64,000 nt of DNA. It comes from Microcebus murinus. Lineage: Eukaryota > Chordata > Mammalia > Primates > Cheirogaleidae. Shown piece by piece: positions 1-12,631 of this stretch. Under the pieces are notes generated by a model. It did not search any database, was not told the origin of the DNA, and was given only the letters and a program-made list of their open reading frames with translations. A program made the position numbers and the translations under genes. Numbering within the stretch: the stretch's first letter is position 1; each line of letters opens with the position of its first letter. The stretch is taken from NCBI RefSeq assembly GCF_040939455.1, contig NC_134108.1:83682001-83746000 (forward strand). The letters run 5' to 3'.

Positions 1-114
1 TATTTTTATTTAATAAAAACCCATTACAGACTAATGTAAATGAGACCTTAAGATCAGTCATCATAAAAATGGTAACTGCCTGAGGTTATATATATATATA
101 TTCATCAGTTTGAC

Positions 115-230
115 TGTGGCAGTCATTTCATAATGTATATGAAAATGAAAACAACACATTGTAGGCTTTGAATATATACAATTTTACTTGTCAATTATAC
201 CTAAATAGAGCTAAAAATAAAAGAATTATT
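115..230 (+). repeat. L1 3' end (L1MA9-like)
   Basis: The stretch around 164-215 matches the 3' terminus of older L1MA-type LINEs. The hallmark 'tatacaattttacttgtc' is followed by 'aattatacctaaatagagct' and a short A-rich tail. Only the last hundred or so bases of the 3' UTR are recognisable, so it is a strongly truncated or eroded copy with no coding part. Confidence 0.55.
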
Positions 231-2760
231 TTTCTCTCCCAAAGTCATAAAATATTCTTCACATCTTCCTCAAACTTTTAATAGCATTAAGTGGAGACTT
301 ATATCCAATTGGCTTATTTGCTTTGAAAACACAGTCAGATGGAGTAAAACAACATAGATTATTGGTTTAACTGGTTTGTCTTTTTAAGGGAGACAAAATT
401 TAGTAATAGTAAAGATTTTTAAAATGGCATATTTGCATGGCCAAGTTTTCATGGTTTTTAGATAGAAGTCTCTTACTCACTATATTATATTAAAATGCAA
501 ACTATACTCAATATCTAATCTTAAATATATTCAATATCACATTTATTATACTCTCTCCCTAAGAAAGAAATAGTACATATATTACTTGGGAAATTCCCCT
601 GATTAAGGTAGTCACTAGCACTCTTTTTCATATGGTCTAAGATTGAAAAAAGAAAGAATTATAGACCACTTACAATATTATGCACCCTTTTTTAATATTT
701 GCAAATTGTTATTCCTGTAACTGAACATTTACACTTTTAATGCTAAATAATATATATTTTTGTTAGTTTCCGTGAAAAGATGTGCACTATTTATAGATAT
801 ATTTGGGATGCATTTCAAGTAAAATTTGTTTTCAAAATATGCACATTATTTAAAAATATGGTTTATGACATTTAATGTATTCATATCCTTTTTTGGTGTT
901 CTATATGCTTCAAAGACTTGGTACATCTCACATTATGTAATATTATACTATATTTTGCATTAGCTTATCTATATTATAACAATTTATTTGGGTATTTACT
1001 TGGTTATTGCTATAAGATACAACTCTAATTTTCCCAAGTATTTAATTATTTATTTTATTATCATTTATCAAATTACCTATTCTATTGCCACTGACTTCAA
1101 ATGACACCTCTTTTATATACTAATATACTTATGCTCAGTTCTGTTTCTAGGCCTTATAATTGGTTGCATTGATTTTTTTCTTTTCTGATGGCAGTACTAC
1201 TTTGTTTTAATTATTGTTGTTTCTCTAGCAAGAAAAGTCGTACATTATTCTTATTTTCTAAATTTATTTTTCTTCATGATTATGAAAAGTAAATAAACTA
1301 TTAATAATTCTCTTACCTTTTGAATGAGCATTTACATGCCACCTCTCTATATATCTAAATGCACAGGTATATAATTTTGAGTTATTTAACTATAGCATTT
1401 CATTGCCTTTGAAGTATTTCATAACCCTATTGGTAGAACAATGCATTATTTAGAACAATGCAAAATAATTATTGCATATAGATATGTAAATGATTCTGCC
1501 CAGTGGAAGAATGACATTGCCTACTATGGAAAGTCACTTTTATCTTCACTTTCATATTCCTGATCTATACATGTCTGATCTATAGAATTTCTTTTAATTA
1601 GCTGTGGTATATTCATAAGTTAAAATGTTAACATGTATTCATTTTATATCTATCTGAGACTTATGATTTTATCATTTTGGAGAATTATTTTTTTTAAATA
1701 GCTTGAAATAATTTAAATTGTAAAAGCCATGCAAAGCTCATTATTAATTTGTTTCTATGTTTTCACTGAGTAAAATCTGATTTTCAAAGTAAAAAGACAA
1801 TCTTAAGAAAGAATTATAATTTGTAATTTTTAACTTTAATGCATTGCATTTAAAAATTTTAATTTTTAAAACCATCGTAAAATAAATTGCTTTCTTCTGT
1901 ACACAAAAGGCACCATACGAGACACTAAAAAGCCAAAACTAACAATGAATGTGTTATCAGTGACAAGAAAATCTAAAGAATCTTAAATAAAACTTAGCAT
2001 TTCATTTGGTTTTTGTCCACTTTAGCTACGTTTTTGAAATTTATAATTTTACACGTTATGAACTTTTGTTTTCATAAAAGTAAACATGGAGTAAAGGTTA
2101 CATTAATTTCATCACTTCATTCCAAAATATATCTGGGTGTTTCAGTCCATTATCTACACATAAATAGGCCAGTCAATACTTTGTCTTCTTTTTCTTCCTT
2201 TTATGTTGTCTTACATGTTCACAGTTCCCACTTGTATTATTAGAGAACTCTGTATGTATATTTCAGAACTAAAATTCTCCTCTCAGAAATTTATTCTTAC
2301 AAGCTTTTATGGTACAAGATTTCATATTTCTGAGTCTTCATGTAGTGGCCAATAATAATGCTGTTACATCTTTTACATATACTCTAGCAGATTTAAAAAA
2401 TTTTTTTTAAATAAGGTATAAAATAAGTATGATCTGACATCATACCACAGTTTGTTGGCCAAGGAATTTTCCTGCTTGTGCCACTTGAAATATTTTAAAT
2501 ATCTCTAGATCTTTTAATACTGGCAAATGTTTAGAGTCACAAATTAAAAGAGCAAATTCTGTGGTAGTTATTGAACAAAGTAGTTTTCAATATTGTTCAT
2601 TATTAATTTCTATAGTGGCGTGTCTGTATCTCAGCTTAGCAATGTGTTATGTTATGATGCAGAAAATACTGTTAGAACTTAAATTGGTAAGTAATTTTAA
2701 CCAGGTAGAAAAAAATCAAATTGTCACTAACATTAAATATGGAACAACTGTAATAAATGT
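231..2760. other. AT-rich sequence with no supported gene
   Basis: No long open frame, RNA gene or clearly recognisable repeat was found. Base composition is strongly AT-biased with many short A/T runs. The one frame of note (2013-2243, 76 codons) has no domain similarity I can name. Highly eroded LINE sequence cannot be excluded. Confidence 0.5.
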
Positions 2761-2850
2761 AAATGTATATCTATCTCTGTCTCTATATACATACCCGCAT
2801 ACATATGTATACACACATACCTACACAAACACATCCCACACATACACAAA
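2761..2850. repeat. Imperfect AC/ATAC simple repeat
   Basis: A degenerate dinucleotide/tetranucleotide tract: TCTA/TCTC units followed by many CACA, ATAC and ACAC steps with frequent interruptions. It lies directly before a possible L1 5'-UTR-like block. It is impure and therefore probably old. Confidence 0.6.
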
Positions 2851-2884
2851 AATAGAAAGAGTGCAAATAAAGATATTTGAAGAG

Positions 2885-3265
2885 AGACGGTAACATTAGC
2901 AAAATAGTGGAGTAGGTTCTCCAAATAGCCATCAGTGAACAGAAACATGAAAAAACAAGCAGAAACTGTCAAAGGCAATTTTGCCTTAGCTCTGGAAAGG
3001 GTCAAAGGTTTACAGAAACCACCCAATGCCTGAATTAAAAAAAAAAAAAAAAAAGCAACTTAAAAATGATAGGAATGCTTTCTGGCATTTTAACTTGCTC
3101 TTCACCCAAACTCTCCCAGGTAGGTAGCACTATTGAAGATGGCAGCCTGCATTCTGAGTCTGAGACCATGATCCTCGATTCCAAAGGGAGCAGGGTGTAC
3201 TTTATTCACAAAGTGCTGTTGTGTGTCTCTACCATCCCATCTAGGGGATACCTGAAGGATTGATG
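2885..3265 (+). repeat. Possible L1 5'-UTR-derived fragment
   Basis: The opening 'agtggagtaggttctccaaa' resembles the 'aagatggcggagtagg' start of mammalian L1 5' UTRs. The following text (GC-richer than its surroundings, 'gatggcagcctgcattctga' near 3138) also reads like untranslated LINE promoter sequence. An A18 run at 3037-3054 interrupts it. Frames on both strands here (3066-3263 and 3102-3290) overlap head to tail and look spurious. The assignment rests on recalled consensus text. Confidence 0.35.
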
Positions 3266-3273
3266 CACACAGA

Positions 3274-3318
3274 GATAAACACTGTCTCATCTAACATGGA
3301 AGTATCTCAGGATGGAAA
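3274..3318 (+). repeat. 45-bp duplicated segment, copy 1
   Basis: This 45-bp stretch, starting 'gataaacactgtctcatcta', recurs at 4274-4318 in the same orientation. 44 of 45 positions agree; the single difference is A at 3312 versus C at 4312. Flanking bases on both sides are unrelated. Confidence 0.85.
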
Positions 3319-6300
3319 AGCAACAGGCATTGTTCAAAAATATTGTAAGTTAAAGTAAAACAGAGAGCCCAAAGAACTCTCCCTATCTCTACATCAACAA
3401 AGCCCCTCAAAATCTATTCTAATTTGTTACTGTATTTTGATGCATTATCTATGTTTTCCACTAAAATCTTATTTCCTAAGACTATTGACTATTATTTATC
3501 GTCACCATTTTACTACCAGCATATAAGCATCTAGTAAAGTGACCAACATATAAAAAAGTCCTCCATGGGGTGAGGGGACACTGGCCAGAAGAGGAATAGC
3601 CATTTTAACTCACATAGAAAGTGAGTTTCATTTTTATGAAAGTGTTTTGTTTAGTTTGTTTAAATATTTAATTAAGATTTTACATTTGAAAACATGCTGT
3701 TCATTTAAAATGTAACTTTAAGTGTTGCAATCTCCTTTAGTGTTTTTTTTTATTCTGTTTTATTTTTAGTGAATGTTTGAAACTTTTAAAACAATAAAAG
3801 TTCTGTCTCCCACGGTTATCCAATATTATCCAATATAAACCATAGACAATTTTGAAAACTCTACACAAAAGGGTACTTCTTAAACACCTCAGATATGAAG
3901 AAAGTATAGTCCATTTCTGAAACTCGTGTACAGGAAACAAAGCTATAATAAAGCTGAATTCATCATTGCCAACACCAACACAAAAAATAAGTTTCTAATA
4001 ACACCAATCCTCCTTCCCATCAATGATTTAAAGCAATGAAAGAAGAGATCTAAGCTTTTGCTTCCAATGTGTCAAATTTGGGTTAATAATTGGTCCCATC
4101 AATGAACATTCTAGAAATTGAGCTATATTTTCCTCGAGAATATTTGTCTTAAATTATACATTTCATAATTTATTCTCCCCCATAAACATAAGCTTAACAA
4201 TGACATTGCTACATAATAGCTTTCAAGTAAGTCTTCATGAGATATGATGCATTTCACATTATTTCAATCAATGGATAAACACTGTCTCATCTAACATGGA
4301 AGTATCTCAGGCTGGAAAGTTTCTGTGAGTCAAGTTTCTCTAAAATTTTTCCAGTTTGTTTCTTAATGCCATAAGGAACACAATGGATTTTCCTATTAAA
4401 CTTGTCTCAAATAAGATAATATCATTAGGATTAGATATAATAACTATCAAGAAACTTTCCCCTATGAAAATTTATAAGAAATGTTAAAAACTCATCTTCT
4501 TTCTTGAAAGTGAAATCCAAAATTAAGATTTTCGCACAAAAGCTAAGCCATTTTGTGTATATAAAAGAATAAATAATGTTTCACAGGCAATGAGTTGATA
4601 CAATATAATTAATATGGTGATATAATTATGTTATAATATACTGTTTTATCCATAAATAAAAATATATCATAATAACACTTTGGAATCTACATCTCCTAGA
4701 AAATGAAATTCACTTCTCATTGTCCAATTTTAAAATGTGAAATAACCTTAGCTAAAAGTAAGGTGCTTCCCGTGAGATTTGGCAATACTGTAATGCACCT
4801 GTTGAGAAGTTATCCTGTTTTCCTCTAATAGCTCACTGAATCCCCACGGGTCACTTTGACTTTCTCATTGTGAATAACAAACTTTATATGGATCCAAGTG
4901 TCCATCAAGCCATGTTCAAAGAGTCCTAAGCATAACACCATTCACTGCTCACATTGTTCCTAAAGAATACTGTCAGGATCATGGCATTCCATTGTCTCGG
5001 ATCAAGGTTGGAGATTAAAAAGGAGATTAAAGTGTAGATATCTCTACTCTCCTTGTGACCAACATATCCAATAAATGTTTCATACATTTATTTTATTTAT
5101 GGATTTTATATGTCATTTTATTTATGGATCTTGAATAATAATGTAATAATGTTTAATAGTAGTAAGAGTGTTTATAGTATGAATAATAGTAATAGTGTTA
5201 AATTTTATGTTTCTATGAGAATAGCTAAGGAAAGATTGGGTTAAAATAATTTTCTTTTCCTTATTCTTGCTAACTCCCATGCTGGTGTTGGAGGTAGGGG
5301 GGCTATTGAAACATGTATTCAAATAAGCATTGGCAATCAAGCACAAGTCTTGTCGTGACAAGATATGTTTTTACCTCATTTCAAACTGCCTAGGGTATCG
5401 AAATGACAACTTTTTCTCTCATTACAAATAATTGTTTTATTTCACAATTAGGATCAGTAGGATGTATCTACCTAAGGATGTAGGAAGATAAGTAGTCTTT
5501 TGTTATGCCTCCACTTTTATTTCATACCTGCCTGTGTTTTCATTTTTTTTCTAGAACTCAGTGCAACAAAATAAAGAATGTAATACATAGGTTCTTTCAT
5601 AAATAAGATTTTACTTTAAGTGTATGTTCATTGGGCTTTGAACAATATAGGCTTAATTAAATAGCATATTTAGAAACTAAACTTCAGAGAAGTTTAAGCT
5701 ATGAAGATAATTAAAAAAGGAAATTATCCAGGGGGAAAAAAATAGCACAAGAAAGAGTAGGATAACCAAATATTCTAGTCCTGGAGTTTACCTTGTATTG
5801 GAGATTTTGAGCTAACAATTTGACTATTTTGCTAAGGCATTTCTTATTTGGAACATGTCTTCATTAAACTTCATTATTATCACTTGATAATGCTGTTGGC
5901 AATTTTTTTTCCTCTGAGAATTCTTTATATTTATATTGTTATTTATAAAAAGAAGTCCAAAGCATCAGGTATGTATGACTTATTTAAAATAAGAGAAGAT
6001 TAAAACCATCTCAGAGCAATGTTGGAAAAGTATCTAAAGATATATATTTAATTAATATGATGCCAATAATTTGACTGTAAATGGAATAATGTGTATACTA
6101 TATATGTATATATTCTGCAATGTATGTGAATATATGGATATGTCCAATTTTATCACATACTACAGCGTTTTTCATACAATAATTCTCTACTATAATAAAT
6201 TGGAAGAGCAGATAAATACTTCATTTCTTATAGTATCCGGTATAATACATTAGTCCAAAGCTCTCATTTACCAATATAGATATAGCTATAAAAAGGTACT

Positions 6301-7059
6301 TGAATGATGAAATTTTAGACATTTGTACTAAAAGGAAATGGAGACTTAGTGTAGATTTTCATTATATATAAATATCCCTCTGCAGTATCAGTGGCAGCTT
6401 GTCAATCATTCTTTTCTTGTATACTTTCCTGGTAAACAACTTATTCCATCGTGTACAATTTTGCTTTTTGTAACATTTTTAAGGCTGAAAGTTGTCTATT
6501 CCGATGAATGCTTATTTAATGTACTTTTGCCCTCATATGCAATTAAAGAAACAAGTGATGGACTTCCTAATATTTAAAGAAAGCTATTTTTTTTTCTTTA
6601 GATCATGCAATTCCACCTTTCTCAGCCATTTCAGTCTAATGTCTTGTTACAATCAACACAGATGGCAATGGCTTTTTCAGGGTTTCCTTTGAATGCTGCT
6701 TTCCCTGTTAACTTTTTAGCTGACATATCTCCATTGGTATCACACTCAGACCTTAGTCTCCAACAATTGTAATCTGATTGTTCTATTGTTTTTGTTTTGT
6801 TTTGTTTATTCTATATAAGTTTTTGCAAAGATTTATTTCTTTTAAGCTATGTCTTTTGATTTCAACAGTCACATTTTTATTTTTTTTTATTTTTTATTAT
6901 GTAAGAAATGTATTATGTACATGAAAGGTGTACAACATGATGCTTACATATAGTAATCATTTCACTATATATATGTTCTATTGTTTATGACAATGTCCTA
7001 AGAAGTAAATTTTCCATAGCCTGATTCAATGAAAGCTAGACCCCTTTGCCAGGGTAATG
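3319..7059. other. AT-rich sequence, mostly unannotated
   Basis: Apart from the duplicate at 4274-4318, no gene or confident repeat was seen. The text near 6930-6980 ('ggtgtacaacatgatgctta') resembles an old L1 3'-UTR fragment. Frames such as 5122-5361 minus and 6071-6253 plus are low-complexity and AT-driven. Confidence 0.45.
4274..4318 (+). repeat. 45-bp duplicated segment, copy 2
   Basis: Second copy of the segment at 3274-3318, displaced by exactly 1,000 bp. It sits in AT-rich unique sequence, whereas copy 1 follows the LINE 5'-UTR-like block. The copies are too short and isolated to assign to a repeat family. Confidence 0.85.
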
Positions 7060-7348
7060 TCTCAATTTGGGCTGCTATAACAAATTACTGTAAACAGCAA
7101 ATATTTATTACTCACAGTTCTGAAGTCTGGGAAGTTTAAGATCATGGTGTCAGCAGATCTAGTACCTTGTGAGGGCCTGCCCTCTAGTTGTCAGATTGTC
7201 ACCTTCTTGTATTTTTGTGTAATACAGAGCTCTACCCTTATAATCTAATTACCTCCCAAAAGATACATCTTCAAGTATTATCACATTGAGGATTAGGGTT
7301 TCAACATATGAATTTTGGAGGTACACAAATGTTCAGTTTATAGCAAAT
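7060..7348 (-). mobile_element. MLT1-type LTR (ERVL-MaLR), minus strand
   Basis: Reading on the minus strand, this matches MLT1/MST-type LTRs. The 5' end pattern reads 'gtttgtgtacctccaaaatt' and 'tgttgaaaccctaatcctca'. The 3' end carries the complement of 'atttgggctgctataacaaa' and 'ctcacagttctgaagtctgg'. It is a solo LTR shortened in the middle. No internal sequence was recognised next to it. Confidence 0.75.
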
Positions 7349-8104
7349 AGGCTTTGAAGCCAATCTTTGAGGCTCTTTCTGACTTCAGGCAGACTCTTCT
7401 TAGCTGCCTATTTCCTTGATTGTCTCCGTTAAACTTCCAGTTCTGCACCTTATCTTTTTGCTATCTTGGATCTACATGCCTCCTCTTAATTGCATAATAC
7501 GAAAATCCTTTTTGCTCTGCTTCCCTAAACTATGTTCCAAGTAAAATCAGTTCCTTTAGGAAGAGCTACTAATCTCTCCTTTCTTAAACCCTACATCTTG
7601 CCCTGGGCAAAACATCTATACTACTGCTTTGAAGCTTGAGATAACGGAATGGCTCACTTCTCTCAAGTGACATGTTTTACAAACAAGGTAGAAGTCAGGG
7701 ATTGTAGCCCCTGGTTTTTTCTCTGTATTTGAAACATCCATCGTATAAGCAAATTGGGATGAGATCAACGAGGGCCTAGTATTCTTAGCCTGTGGGTCCT
7801 GGGATAGAGTTTTTACTCCACAAATGAAAGAGGGCAGAGAAAGGGATCCATAGACCTCATAGCTACTCTTGATTACAAGAGAGCTTCTGTGACACTGATC
7901 TGGGGAAGATGATAAATGTTGGAAGCCTGCCCCTCTCAGGGAGATACCATGACCTTAGACTGGTAGCTGGAGAAAAAGGAATGTCATATTCTTGCCTGCA
8001 GCTACCAGGAATGTAACTGCTGCCTTGGCTGGGGAAGAGATCCTCTTGTGCCACAAATGACACAGACTCTCACAGTTCTTATCATGATATAGTAGATTGT
8101 CTTA
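7349..8104. other. Unannotated sequence
   Basis: Slightly less AT-rich than its surroundings. No gene structure was recognised. The minus-strand frame at 7863-8063 (66 codons) has no recognisable motif. Confidence 0.4.
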
Positions 8105-8560
8105 ATAAACATTTCTCCATTTGCTGTTTGCCCTTGGGCAATTTCTAGAGTTTTGAAATATCTTTACCTATATACTTAAAAAACTAATTATCAGTAGTCA
8201 TGGTTATTTTGCTGGGGAAATAGTCCTCAGACCCCCTCATGTTATCCTCTATTGTAAATATTCTATTGTATGAACATAACTTCAATTATTTATTCATTTT
8301 CCTATTGGTGGATATTTATTAGTTTGAGAAGTTTTCTTTTTTTATCAGCACATATCTTCTTATGTACATTTGCAAAAGTACCCATAGAGTATAATCCTGG
8401 AAATAAATGTATTCTGGTGTATTCTTCCCTTTTCTTACTTTAGAAAAAATTTTGCTCACTGTTTTACTAGCAATTTTCTATTTTTGAATTTCTCTGTCAA
8501 ATGACTTATAATTTCTATTTCTGCTAGTGGTGTATCAGGATACTTTTTAGGAGGGAAAGG
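8105..8560 (-). repeat. Eroded LINE fragment (L1M-like)
   Basis: The text around 8250-8420 follows the word order of the antisense end of old mammalian L1 elements: 'ttctattgtatgaacataac', then a 'tttattcattttcctattgg' analogue and 'gtatattcctgg'-like phrases. Divergence is high, so family and limits are approximate; L2 is an alternative. Confidence 0.4.
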
Positions 8561-9640
8561 CATATGGTGAGCCTCACCTTTGCCTCTACTTTTGCCTCAT
8601 GAATAATTTGCTGATTTGCTTTCAACCTGAGGTTGAAAGAAGCAGCTTGAGGTTTATAGTAGCCTCGATGATTTAAAGTAATAGAAGTTGAAATTCAGGG
8701 CTTCCAAGGTACCTGAGAATTAAGGATCCATGATATAGAGGGAGGAAGTGTGTATCCTTCAAAAATTGCTGTTTCTCTTCTTGAGTAGCTTGCTGAACTC
8801 TAAGCTGTGCATGTGTGAGAAAATGTTTAAGAAACAAGTGAAAATTAGGTTCTGAGAGACTAAATCAATAAGCAAATATTTCAACATTTTTTCAGACCTA
8901 GCGAGACAGGTAATGAACTTAAGGACATGACAGGTGGAGGAAAGCTGACAAATACTCAGTGCTATTAGAGAGAACTGTGGTAGGAAGGGCAACCTAGAAA
9001 ACAGATGAGCTCTACAAAACCTAAAACTTAGCCTGGCCTGAGTCAAGGTGATATCCCTGTGCTCAAAGAGCCTAAGAGAATGTAAATAAATTATCACTGG
9101 AAGAAGAAACATCATCAAGTGACATGACAATAATTAGCCTTACTAGGTCACTTTCCAAATCCGATTATGCCTAGGCTGGGGAATTCTTAGATTGGTAAAC
9201 CGTGCCTTCTTTCCCCAGGTGTAGCAGTTGCTCAGGATAGGATTAAGAATGGGACAACACCAAAACGGAGTGCCCACTCTTATCCTTCTTCTCAGATGGG
9301 GCAATTGCTTGAGGCAGCCCCAAAGCAGGACACCCTTGTCCCTAGAAGAGCTGCAGATCCTAACTATCTAGCTAACATATCCACGAATTCTGATCTTCTC
9401 CATGCCAGTAACATCTCATTTCAGATGTGCTGGGTAGTATCTCTTCCCTTTCTGCTCCACATTTGCCCTTCCAGATCCTAACTCTCAACAGGGAATCCAA
9501 CAAACTATATTCTCTGTATTTTCTTTCAAACTGGCTTCTTGAGAGTTTCTACAACAGGAATCACTGGCAGAAAATCAGATGATTATAGGAAGAGAAACAT
9601 CTTTACTTCTCTTTTTCAGAAGTTCCTACTCTTCCTCCAA
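8561..9640. other. Unannotated sequence, moderate GC
   Basis: No recognisable gene or repeat. The 123-codon minus-strand frame at 8759-9130 is the second longest in the window. It has no motif I can name and no matching splice or retrocopy structure, so it is treated as non-coding. Confidence 0.4.
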
Positions 9641-9830
9641 CAATAGCAGTAATAGCAATGATGCCTACAATAATCATGGCAGGCTAGTGGTAATGGCATC
9701 AGTGGTGGAAGCAGCAGCAACAAGGTAGCAGCAGCAGAGAGGTGACAGCAGCTGACATGGCAACAGCAGAGGCAAAAGCAGCGGAGGGGCTACAGCAGTG
9801 AAGATAGCACTGGCGCAATTGCAAGGCCAC
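9641..9830 (+). repeat. CAG/GCA-rich imperfect trinucleotide stretch
   Basis: GCA/CAG triplets recur across about 190 bp, densest at 9705-9790 ('gcagcagcaacaaggtagca'), broken by other triplets. The purity is too low for a recent microsatellite. The following kilobase (9831-10450) is also GC-richer than average and may belong to the same unidentified element. No long open frame runs through it. Confidence 0.6.
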
Positions 9831-10830
9831 TTTGGCAGTGGACCCTGTGAGTTGGAGTCCTGAGTTTCTTATCATGTACTGATTGTCAGACCAGCAACCT
9901 CAGTGACACAGTGTTCATGAACTCTGGTAACAATGTATTGCCTTGGTTACCTGGGCTTGCTTGAAAAGGGGGGCTTTGGCTGAACACGTTCCACAATTGC
10001 AATGAATCATTATATCTTTGGTTGGGCTGAAAGCTTCTGAGTGGATTATATTCAGAAAGAAAATTAACATCGAACAGTTTTAAACTCAGCTGAGGGCAAA
10101 GTCAGGGAGCCACAGACACTCTATGATGGGCGTAAAGACATTTTCTTAAATCTTTTAACCCCGAGGTAAAGCAGACCCAAAATTTGATACTGTGGCTACA
10201 GAATTACAATGTAATTTGAATCCATATTCTCACCAGTTTCCTGAACCAAAGTTATGACATCAATTTGGAAGGAATGGTCCCCAGAATATTTGAATAGAGA
10301 TATTCTGTAGAACAACCAAATAAGGACATTTTTTGCCAACCCTTCCTCCTATGCCTGACAACAATAAATTTAATAGAAAACTATAGCAACTGAACAAAAT
10401 TCAGTTCTTCAGAAATAAAGGATTGATTTATTACACATGGATAAGAACCCTCATTTTCTGAGTTCTGGGTGAGCAGAAAGAAGGTGTGAAATAGTATGGT
10501 ATAAAAATGAAATTATAAATATTAAATATGATCACATTATAGAAATGAAGACTGTATCAGCTATGTGTATTTGATTATAATATTTGGCACTATTGTAACT
10601 TTATTTATATTTATATTTAATAAAAATCTCCCTCTTTTCTCTACTAAGATGTGTGTATGTTTAATTGATGCTTAATATTACGATTTAATCTTTAAGTAAG
10701 CAATAATCATGTGGAGTTGTGATTCAAGTAGGTAGAGGAATTACTGTTGACAATAGAATTAAAAAATGACTGATGAGATTTTTTGTTTGTGTTTCCTTTT
10801 TAAGGAAGAAGGTTAAACTTTTTTTAATTT
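9831..10830. other. Unclassified sequence, possibly old retroelement
   Basis: Non-coding in all frames. The first 600 bp contain phrases reminiscent of endogenous retroviral internal regions but nothing diagnostic. The last 400 bp are AT-rich. Confidence 0.3.
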
Positions 10831-10884
10831 TTGTTTTTAGACATGAGGGTCTTTCTGTGTTTCCTTGCTATGTTTTCTTGTTAT

Positions 10885-11040
10885 GTTTTTTTTTTTTAGA
10901 CGTGAGGGTCTTGCTGGAGTGCAGTGGTTACTCACAGGTGCAATCATAGTGCATTATAGCCTCAAACTCCTGGCCTCAAACGATCCTCTAACCCCAGCCT
11001 CCTAAGTAGCTGAAACTACAAGCCCATGTCAGCATACCTG
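10885..11040 (-). mobile_element. Alu left-monomer fossil (FLAM/AluJ type)
   Basis: On the plus strand a T-run (10885-10897) is followed by 'ggagtgcagtggttactcac' and 'cctcaaactcctggcctcaa', the antisense of a 7SL-derived Alu left arm. Only one monomer is present, so it is a free left monomer or a truncated AluJ. The T-tail side shows a local partial duplication: 'tttttagac(a/g)tgagggtctt' occurs at 10834-10853 and again at 10893-10912, with a 13-bp tandem repeat between. Confidence 0.8.
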
Positions 11041-12147
11041 TATGAGGCTTCATTTATAGGATGTAAGTACTAAGTTATTATTGTCCATATTATATGAAAT
11101 CTTATGGTTGAAATATCTCTGTGGGTGCTGAGTTACCAAAAGGGCTTATTTTGCCAGAGAATGTCTTTCAACTCTTAAGTTTGTGTTTTAATGGCATTAT
11201 CTACTGCTAATTTGAAGGAATTCTCAAGGTTTTCTGAATACTAATATCTTTTCTGTTGGTACAGTACAAAATAATCTCTCTTATAATTAAAATAATTTTG
11301 TCATATAGGATTTTGAAATCTTTATTCAACAAATCTTTTTGTTTAGAAATTTATGCATTTTTATCTTTAATATTTCCTTACAATTTCCAAATCCTATTTA
11401 TTCTTCCATATTCATGAGAAAAATATGTCTCTGTTTCAGTTCAAGTAGCCTGAATGAACTACCTTCCAATTATTCTCTTTGCAGTTATCTAACAATTATT
11501 ATTCATTTGCCTTTATAGAATGAGGGCTTTGGATTATGACTCATAGGTTTCTTGTCAACTCCCTTTATTATCTTTATTTTTAATTATTTTAATGACTGTA
11601 CAACCCCTTCAACAAACAATGCTAATGGCTTTTGAAAAGAGTATCCCAGCTCTAACTATATTCCCTCCTGATTCTCTACTTCAACTATGCATGTGATTTC
11701 AAATTTTTATCCACCCAGGTAATTTTCATAATTCAATATATCAACCTTTATATTTTTATTTTTATTACTCCATTAATCACTTAGTTCAATCATAGTTGCT
11801 TCCTGACCAAATATTAAAGATCATTTCCTCAAACTTTACTTTTCTCCTATCTCATCACCTTCCCATGATTTTATTTCCTTCTCTACTGATGCAGGTCAGA
11901 TACTACAATGAAACACTCCAAACATTCCTGTGTCAGAGCTTTCAGTGTTTTGACCCATTCTGTAGTTTCTGTCCCCTAGCATTACATCATTCTAACAATC
12001 TTCCTTCTGCACTTCTCCACTTCATTGACTGAATATTTCTGGAGACAATTTTAAAAATCAAACTCAGGCTCCTTTTCTAAACTCAGTCTCCTTACTAAGT
12101 GTTTGTCAGAATTTGGTTGTGGCAGCTGTATGACTGAACCTGTAAAT
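11041..12147. other. AT-rich unannotated sequence
   Basis: No gene or confident repeat seen. Pyrimidine-rich between 11640 and 12100. The 78-codon frame at 11796-12032 has no recognisable domain. Confidence 0.4.
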
Positions 12148-12155
12148 TCCTAAAG

Positions 12156-12623
12156 CAGTGCCCCCAACCTTTTTTGGCACCAGAGACTAGTTTCATGGAA
12201 GACAATTTTTCCACAGACCACAAGGAGGGGATAGTTTCAGGATGTTTCAAGCACATTTCATTTATTGTGCAGTCAAACCTCTCTGTCAATGATAATCTGT
12301 ATTTGCAGCTGCTTCCCAGGTGCAAATCACCACCACCTCAGCTCCACCTCAGATCATCAGGCATTAGATTCTCATAAGAATCACACAACCTAGATCCCTC
12401 GCATGTGCAGTTTACGGTAGGGTTCGGACTCCTATGAGAATCTAGTGCTGCTGCTGATCTGACAGGAGGTGGAGCTTATGCAGTGACGTAAGTGATGGAG
12501 AGCGGTTGTAAATACAGATAAAGCTTCACTTGCTCACCTGCCACTCACCTCCTGCTGTGTAGCCTAGTTCCTGACAGGCCATGTACAGGTACCAGTCCAA
12601 AGCCAGGGGGTTGGGGACCACAG
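12156..12623 (+). mobile_element. MER1-like non-autonomous hAT-Charlie DNA transposon
   Basis: A complete 468-bp element starting 'cagtgcccccaacctttttt' and ending 'gggggttggggaccacag', which are imperfect terminal inverted repeats. It is flanked by a perfect 8-bp target duplication 'tcctaaag' at 12148-12155 and 12624-12631, the duplication length typical of hAT transposases. Internal inverted repeats ('attagattctcataa' near 12363 against 'tgagaatctagtgc' near 12436) fit the MER1 family. It has no transposase; the two overlapping short frames inside it are incidental. Confidence 0.88.
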
Positions 12624-12631
12624 TCCTAAAG

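Noticed and set aside
8759..9130. 123-codon minus-strand open frame as a gene
   Set aside because: Leucine- and phenylalanine-rich without a motif. The composition follows the local nucleotide bias.
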